Source: Actinophytocola algeriensis (GTDB lineage: Bacteria; Actinomycetota; Actinomycetes; Mycobacteriales; Pseudonocardiaceae). Taken from it: DNA of 64,000 nucleotides. The translations under genes were made by a program, and so were the position numbers. Of the stretch, positions 45,701 through 64,000 are shown in pieces (the stretch's first letter is position 1; each line of letters opens with the position of its first letter). The notes below the pieces were generated by a model. That model worked only from the letters and a program-made list of their open reading frames with translations, was not told the DNA's origin and did not search any database. Location of the stretch: positions 62,001-126,000 of the forward strand of contig NZ_JACHJQ010000010.1 of NCBI RefSeq assembly GCF_014203735.1, written 5' to 3'.

Positions 45701-48700
45701 TCGTAGTGGCCGTCGATGTCGATCGCGGTGACACCGGCAGGCGGCCACCGCGTGGTGTCCAGTTCGGACACCCGTGCGCCGCGGCCGAGGAGGCCGGCGG
45801 CGTGTTCGGTCCACGCGCCGTCCGGGTGCCGGGAGGGCCGGGAGAACACGCGCACCGGCCGGGTGCCGGCGCCGTCCTCCTCGCCGACCCAGACCTGCAC
45901 GGCCACCTGCTCGCGATCACCGAGCACCAGCGGCACCGACAGGGTCAGCTCCTCGACGCGGTCGCAGCCGACCTGGTCCGCGGCGCGCAGCACCAGCTCC
46001 AGGAACCCGGTCCCGGGGAAGAGCACCGCGCCGCCGACCACGTGGTCGGCGAGCCACGGGTGGGTCGCGGTCGACAGCGCACCGGTCAGCAACGCGGCGC
46101 CGCCCGCGGCGGGCACGGCGGCCGCACCGAGCAGCGGGTGGGACAGCGGCACCAGGCCGAGCCCCTCGGCGTCCCCGGAACGCACCCCGGCCACCGGCCA
46201 GAACCGCTCCCGCCGGTACGGGTACGTCGGCAGGTCCACAGTGGACGCGCCGGTGCCAGCGAAGACGCTGTGCCAGTCCAGCTCCACGCCCGCGACGTGC
46301 AGTTCGGCGAGCGCGTGGACCGCGGCGTGTTCCTCGGCCCGGCCGTCGCGCAGCACGGGCACGACGACGGCGTCCGCCGTGGTGGCGTGCACCATCGACG
46401 ACAGCGTGGCGCCGGGCCCGACCTCGACGAACCGGGTCACCCCGGCATCGGCGAGGGTGCGCATCCCGTCGGCGAAGCGGACCGGTGCGCGCACGTGGGC
46501 CACCCAGTGGTCCACAGTGGACATGTCGCTGCCGGGCAGGCACGACACGACCGGGATCTCGGGCTCGCCGGTGGCACCGAGGTCCAGTTCCGCGCGCAAC
46601 GCGTCGAGCACCGGGTCCATCAGCGGCGAGTGGAACGCGTGGCTCACGGTGAGCCGCCTGGTGCGGTGGCCGCGGGCGGCGAGGTCGGCCGCGGCGGCAA
46701 CCACCGCGTCCTCCTCTCCCGACAGCACCACGGAGTCCGGGCCGTTGACGGCGGCCACCGACATCCGGTCACCGAGCAGCGGCGCGACGTCGTCCTCCGT
46801 TGCCTGGACGGCGACCATCGCGCCGCCACGCGGCAGGTCGCCCATCAGGCGGGCGCGGGCGGCGACCAGTGCGCACGCGTCCGGCAGCGACAGGACCCCG
46901 GCGACGTGGGCGGCGGCGATCTCGCCGACCGAGTGGCCGATCAGGAAGTCGGGGCGGATTCCCCACGACCGCAGCAACCGGTACAGGGCTACCTCGATCG
47001 CGAACAGCGCGGGCTGGGTCCACCGGGTCTCGTCGAGCGGGCCGGGGTCCACTCCCCAGACGACGTCGCGGAGCGGGCCGTCGAGGTGGCGGTCCAGCTC
47101 GTCGGCGACGACGTCGAAAACCTCGGCGAACACAGGGAACCGCGCGTGCAGTTCGCGGCCCATGCCGAGGCGTTGCGCGCCCTGGCCGGAGAACACGAAC
47201 GCGACCCGGCCGGTCCCCGCGGTGCCGGTGACGGTGTCGGGATCGCGGTCGCCGTCGGCCAGCGCGGCCAGTGACCGGGCGACGCCCGACGCGTCCCGTG
47301 CGAGCACGACGGCCCGGTGCTCGAACGCGGCACGCGTGGTGGCGAGCGAGAACCCGAGATCGGCGGACGGGCGGTCGGCGAGCGGCAGCAGGTCGGCGGC
47401 GCGGGCCCGCAGCGCGTCGGGCCGGTGCCCGGACAGGACCAGCGGCAGAACGCCGGGCGTGACCTCGGCCGTGGTGTCGGCGGGCAGCGGCTCGGTGTCC
47501 TGTTCGAGGATGACGTGCGTGTTGGTGCCGCTGGCGCCGAACGACGACACGGCGGCGCGGCGCGGCCGGTCCACCTCGGGCCACTCGACCTGCCCGGTCA
47601 CGAGCGACACGGCACCGGCGGACCAGTCCACATGGGACGACGGGGTGTCGGCGTGCAGCGTCTTCGGGACGACACCGTGGCGGAGCGCCTGCACCATCTT
47701 GATCACGCCCGCGGCGCCGGCCGCGGCCTGGGTGTGCCCGATGTTCGACTTGACCGACCCCAGCAGCAGGGGCCGCTCCCGGTCCTTGCCGTAGGTCGCG
47801 AGCAGCGACTGCGCCTCGATCGGGTCGCCGAGCTTCGTACCGGTGCCGTGCGCCTCCACGACGTCCACGTCGGCCGCGGTGAGGCGCGCGTTCTCCAGGC
47901 TCGCGCGGATCACGCGCTGCTGCGCGGGTCCGCTCGGCGCGGTCAGGCCGTTGGAGGCGCCGTCGGAATTCACGGCCGAGCCGGTGAACAGCGCGAGGAC
48001 GCGGTGCCCGTGCCCGCGGGCGTCGGAAAGCCGTTCGAGGACGAGGAGGCCGGCGCCTTCCGCCCAGCCGGTGCCGTCGGCGGTGTCGGCGAACGCCTTG
48101 CAGCGGCCGTCGGGGGACAGCGCGCCCTGTGCCGCGAACTCGACGAAACCGGCGGGGCTGGACATGACGGTCACGCCACCCGCGATCGCGAGTCCGCACT
48201 CCCCCGCGCGCAGGGCCTGCGCGGCGAGGTGCATGGCGACGAGCGACGACGAGCAACCGGTGTCGACCGACAGGGTCGGGCCGCGCAGCCCGAGCACGTA
48301 CGCGAGCCGCCCGGACAGCAGGCTGCCGGACTGCGCGGTCTGCCAGTCCATGCCGGACAACGGCACCCGGTAGTCGCCGGTGCCGCCACCGACGAACACG
48401 CCGGTGTCGCCGCCGCGCAACGCGGTCGGGTCGAGCCCGGACCGTTCGAGGGCCTCCCAGCCGACCTCGAGGAGCAGCCGCTGCTGCGGGTCCATCACCA
48501 GCGCCTCACGCGGCGAGATCCGGAAGAACGCCGGGTCGAACCCGGCCACGTCGTCGAGGAACCCGCCCTGGCGCGGCACGGTGTCACCGAACGCGTCCAG
48601 CCTGGACAGGTCCCAGCCGCGGTCGTCGGGCATCGGGCCGACGGCGTCGGCTCCGTCGGTGACCAGGCGCCACAGGTCCTCCGGGGACCGGACGCCGCCC

Positions 48701-48840
48701 GGGTACCGGCAGGCCATGCCGACGATCGCGATCGGCTCGGTCGCGGCGGCGACGAGGCGCCGGTTCTGCTTGCGGAGGGCGTCGGCCTGCTTCAGCGCGG
48801 CACGCAGGGCCCCGACGACCTCGTCGCTCGGTGCGGTCAT
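36748..48840 (-). CDS. PKS-Y: two fully reducing modules, (KS-AT-DH-ER-KR-ACP) x2
   Basis: Adds two malonyl-derived units and reduces both to methylenes (4030 residues). The N terminus ([24 protein letters not shown]) is a class 1b-type docking helix that fits the PKS-X tail; the C terminus ([14 protein letters not shown]) is class 1a-type and fits PKS-Z, so the order X-Y-Z is supported by docking type as well as gene order. Every catalytic domain of both modules appears complete. The start ATG (48838-48840) has GAAGGG at 48848-48853, overlapping the PKS-X stop, so translation is coupled. At the corresponding place in pimaricin biosynthesis, as I remember it, the chain keeps an alkene and a hydroxyl; here saturated C4-C8 is predicted. 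The two ER regions share long identical DNA. Confidence 0.96.
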   Translation of the reverse strand: MTAPSDEVVGALRAALKQADALRKQNRRLVAAATEPIAIVGMACRYPGGVRSPEDLWRLVTDGADAVGPMPDDRGWDLSRLDAFGDTVPRQGGFLDDVAGFDPAFFRISPREALVMDPQQRLLLEVGWEALERSGLDPTALRGGDTGVFVGGGTGDYRVPLSGMDWQTAQSGSLLSGRLAYVLGLRGPTLSVDTGCSSSLVAMHLAAQALRAGECGLAIAGGVTVMSSPAGFVEFAAQGALSPDGRCKAFADTADGTGWAEGAGLLVLERLSDARGHGHRVLALFTGSAVNSDGASNGLTAPSGPAQQRVIRASLENARLTAADVDVVEAHGTGTKLGDPIEAQSLLATYGKDRERPLLLGSVKSNIGHTQAAAGAAGVIKMVQALRHGVVPKTLHADTPSSHVDWSAGAVSLVTGQVEWPEVDRPRRAAVSSFGASGTNTHVILEQDTEPLPADTTAEVTPGVLPLVLSGHRPDALRARAADLLPLADRPSADLGFSLATTRAAFEHRAVVLARDASGVARSLAALADGDRDPDTVTGTAGTGRVAFVFSGQGAQRLGMGRELHARFPVFAEVFDVVADELDRHLDGPLRDVVWGVDPGPLDETRWTQPALFAIEVALYRLLRSWGIRPDFLIGHSVGEIAAAHVAGVLSLPDACALVAARARLMGDLPRGGAMVAVQATEDDVAPLLGDRMSVAAVNGPDSVVLSGEEDAVVAAAADLAARGHRTRRLTVSHAFHSPLMDPVLDALRAELDLGATGEPEIPVVSCLPGSDMSTVDHWVAHVRAPVRFADGMRTLADAGVTRFVEVGPGATLSSMVHATTADAVVVPVLRDGRAEEHAAVHALAELHVAGVELDWHSVFAGTGASTVDLPTYPYRRERFWPVAGVRSGDAEGLGLVPLSHPLLGAAAVPAAGGAALLTGALSTATHPWLADHVVGGAVLFPGTGFLELVLRAADQVGCDRVEELTLSVPLVLGDREQVAVQVWVGEEDGAGTRPVRVFSRPSRHPDGAWTEHAAGLLGRGARVSELDTTRWPPAGVTAIDIDGHYDTLADNGLVYGPVFRGLRSVWRGAGEIVADLALPERLASRSQEAGDFGLHPALLDAALQASAFLDANEGRNLMPFSWRGVSLHASGASALRVRWTGDERGAALSAVDSQGAPVISVESLVLRAPTRQVTAPPGVRDAMFRVDWPVAPPVTGADRSAAVVDGLPDGTPTDVVAVPVSGGDPADTRAVTARVLGLIQDFLADDRFAASQLAFVTRGAVTGADLGAAAVWGLVRSAQSEHPGRFALVDTETDADLAVAVPLLHDEPQVLVRDGAARVPRLSRLPAGELTVPDGPWRLEPGAGGSLDGLTLTPAEREPLRGNEVRLRVTAAGVNFRDVLTALGMYPGEVGALGAEAAGVVVEVGQDVCTVAPGDRVMGVVPGGMAAEAVVPHERLLTAVPDDWTDETAASVPLVFLTALYAWTDLGSVRPGDKVLVHAGAGGVGMAAIQLAHWLGAEVFATASESKWETLRELGVADDHIASSRTLDFEQAFGGTRMDVVLNSLTGEFVDASLRLLAPGGRFLEMGKTDLRDPATVDGTYRAFDLVEAGPHRIGELFDVLGSLFAAGDLRPLPLRTWDVRRAAEAFRFMSQAKHTGKLVLTTPRTWDRDGTVLITGGTGGLAGLLARHLAGRGQRGVVLASRRGPDAPGALALGEELAELGTEVSVVACDVSDRDAVHELVGGIDDLTAVVHTAGVVDDGVLESLTPERLDTVLRPKADGAWHLHEATEGRDLAAFVLYSSAAGVMGSPGQASYAAANTFLDALAAHRRDLGLPATSLAWGPWEQEHGMTGALTATDLRRADSHGVARLGAKQGLALFDAATATDQALVVATAGMVPAAATDRSLVVAAAGVPTTAVPPMLRDLVRAGRRTAGNTTTAAQADLTARLAGMRAADRDGFLTDLVRAEAAAVLGHPSADAVGSRQEFRDQGFDSLTAVELRNRLAAATGLRLPATLVFDYPNPAVLAGFLLGELGDTAGKPVAPVATARTDDPVVIVGMSCRYPGGVRSPEDLWDLVLAERDAITGFPADRGWQVGDHAAARGGFLHDAADFDAAFFGISPREAVAMDPQQRVVLEVAWEAVERAGLDPRSLAGTATGVYLGAADADYATLLGASAEGFVMTGTTASVISGRVAYALGLEGPAVTVDTACSSSLVALHLAMQALRLGECSLALAGGVSVLSSPAPFLEFAKQGGLAGDGRCKAFSDAADGTGWSEGAGVLVLERLSDAERNGHRVLAVVRGSAVNSDGASNGLTAPNGPSQQRVIRQALANARLTSSDVDVVEAHGTGTRLGDPIEAQALLATYGRDRETPLLLGSVKSNLGHTQAAAGVAGVIKMVQALNHGVAPRTLHIDTPSTHVDWESGAVAPLTERTEWPPVDRARRAAVSSFGVSGTNAHVILEQAAPAADRTAPAEILVPLLVSGRTEAALQAQLDQLPTHATVDTAYSLATTRTAFEHRAVLLPAEDGTVEVARGVVADGKLAFLFSGQGSQRLDMGRGLYARYPAFAAAFDEVVAELGEPVWREDVDARDTGWAQPALFAIEVALYRLVESWGVVPDQLVGHSVGEIAAAHVAGVLSLSDACALVGARARLMRALPPGGAMIAVAATEHEVTALLTDGVAIAAVNGPDAVVIAGEEAPVAELAAILAARGRRTRRLDVSHAFHSPLMAPMLAEFARALDGITFGEPAIPIVSTVTGAPAGPEFRTADYWVTQVRHPVRFADALQGLAGAGVTAALELGPDGPLCAAALDVLPAGAVAVPALRADRPEEIAILHALGALHVTGVRIDWRAWFDGTGASTVDLPTYAFQHERYWPKPGQRGADAAGLGLTAAGHPLLGAAVPLADGSGVVLTGRLSPATQPWLAEHRVGGTVLAPATGLLELAVRAGDEVGRSVVEELMLLAPLVVPDQGVQVQVRVATGDHIVSIHSRPDDHAQWTMHATGTLSADGVPPTVFAWPPEDAETVDLTGCYDRFADAGFGYGPAFHGLRAVWRREGELFAEVALPQAVADDAGAFALHPALLDSVLHALLATRPTDGAMRLPFAWEGVSLHAGGASALRVRLVEHGESVSIEAADPAGHPVLSVRALRDRVVTDVPAATVSTDALFTVDWPATTTEPVAPRTVAVLGTGLGGVPGARAATLADLPPADVVLWAATADGDGPAATRDLAARTLAVLHDWLTDDRDGQLVVLTRGAVAESVVHGLVRSARSEHPGRFALVDIESDVDVAVALPVLHDEPQVRVRDGVATVARLGRRADAGELVPPPGPWRLDAPERGSVDNLALVPATEEPLRGAEVRLRVTAAGVNFRDVLNTLGMYPGAAGALGAEAAGVVVEVGPEARTLRPGDRVMGIVPGGMASTAVAPDERVLAVIPDGWSDETAASVPLVFLTALYAWTDLGSVRAGDKVLVHAGAGGVGMAAIQLAHHLGAEVFATASGSKWDTLRDLGVADDHIASSRTLDFEQAFGGTRMDVVLNSLTGEFVDASLRLLAPGGRFLEMGKTDLRDPATVDGTYRAFDLADAGPDRVRELLAQLLDLFARGEIRPLPVRSWDVRRAPEAFRFMSQAKHTGKLVLTTPRTWDRDGSVLITGGTGGLGAVLARHLAARGQRRLVLVSRRGPDAPRAADLEKELTGLGADVTVTACDVRDRDAVHALVGGIDDLTAVVHAAGVLDDGVLASLTPERLDAVLRPKVDAAWHLHEATEGRDLAGFVLYSSVAGVMGSPGQANYAAANTYLDGLAAHRHSLGLPATSLAWGAWAEGMSADGTGLRRIGVEQGLALFDTATGTGHALLVPLLVPSGPAPGEVPAILRGLHRAARPDAAAQADVTGRFAALRGEDRRRFLLDLVRESAAAVLGHGSAREIRPEREFQALGFTSLTAVELRNRLTSATGLRMAATMVFDHATPAALADHLLTELSGDEVTASPAGTLLAELDRIEANLATADLDDVTRGGVAARLTRLLAGVHRQEENGRVADRFSAASTDDILDFIDNELGRARG
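38184..38370 (-). repeat. 187-bp exact repeat in ER of PKS-Y module 2 (partner 44079-44265)
   Basis: These 187 bases are identical to 44079-44265, 5895 bases away, within ER regions that are also very similar outside the exact match. The repeat encodes the stretch around [20 protein letters not shown]. Both lie in one gene in direct orientation, so recombination between them would delete one module's length in frame. Confidence 0.9.
42750..48840 (-). other. PKS-Y module 1: KS-AT(malonyl)-DH-ER-KR-ACP
   Basis: KS Cys196 lies in DTGCSSS (Gly for the usual Ala). AT: GHSVGE (about 46919-46935) and HAFH (about 46626-46643). [12 protein letters not shown] and [24 protein letters not shown] and cofactor loop [22 protein letters not shown], where Ala replaces the third Gly of the cofactor motif, then VDDG and [17 protein letters not shown] near 42925. 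Full reduction is expected unless the KR change matters. Module edges are approximate. Confidence 0.88.
44079..44265 (-). repeat. 187-bp exact repeat in ER of PKS-Y module 1 (partner 38184-38370)
   Basis: The module 1 copy. Just upstream in the gene (about 44290-44410) there is a small patch with unusual codons (for example AAG GTT TTG) that the other copy lacks, so the homology between the modules is itself patchy. Confidence 0.9.
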
Positions 48841-48851
48841 GGTCGAACCCT

Positions 48852-64000
<15,149 letters not shown>

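Overview
The window is very GC-rich actinomycete DNA, probably from Streptomyces or a pseudonocardial genus; the sequence alone does not settle which. Almost all of it is the core of one modular type I polyketide synthase (PKS) cluster. No tRNA, rRNA, CRISPR array, transposase or replication origin was seen. The labels A, B, C, X, Y and Z for the PKS genes are mine.

Layout. From about 25.7 kb down to the left edge, three PKS genes are read leftwards in one tightly coupled operon. PKS-A (21161-25720) is a starter protein with the order ACP-KS-AT-AT-ACP. PKS-B (14796-21164) is one fully reducing module. PKS-C (14803 to beyond base 1) holds KS-AT-DH-KR-ACP twice, then KS-AT-KR-ACP, then the start of another KS. 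Diverging from PKS-A, four genes are read rightwards (25963-30774): a mycosaminyltransferase-like glycosyltransferase, a perosamine/mycosamine-type sugar aminotransferase and two cytochromes P450. They converge on a second leftward PKS operon entering from the right edge: PKS-X (beyond 64000 to 48852; a partial module plus three complete KS-AT-KR-ACP modules, the last with a dead KR), PKS-Y (36748-48840; two fully reducing modules) and PKS-Z (30974-36718; KS-AT-DH-KR-ACP-TE).

How it fits together. The arrangement (starter PKS divergent from a glycosyltransferase, then aminotransferase and P450s, converging on the TE-bearing PKS) matches what I remember of mycosamine polyene clusters (nystatin, amphotericin, pimaricin). 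Reading X-Y-Z backwards from the TE predicts C2=C3, saturated C4-C8, a C9 ketone, C11-OH, C12-methyl, C13-OH and C15-OH. Except for the saturated C4-C8 stretch this is the mycosamine-bearing half of pimaricin, where C9 is a hemiketal, C12 a carboxyl and C15 carries mycosamine. PKS-A, B and C do not look like a polyene start: an odd starter protein, an unusual extender AT with full reduction, only two successive ene-forming modules, then a methyl/hydroxyl unit. The likely product is a mycosaminylated macrolide with a polyene-type polar head and a different tail. The ends of the assembly line, the GDP-sugar dehydratase, a ferredoxin, transporters and regulators are not in the window.

Control signals. 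A perfect 17-bp inverted repeat brackets the divergent intergenic region (25772-25788 and 25922-25938). One TTA codon sits early in PKS-A. A 10-bp-stem hairpin lies between the convergent operons. Neither intergenic region exceeds 300 bases; both carry copies of a small hairpin-forming repeat.
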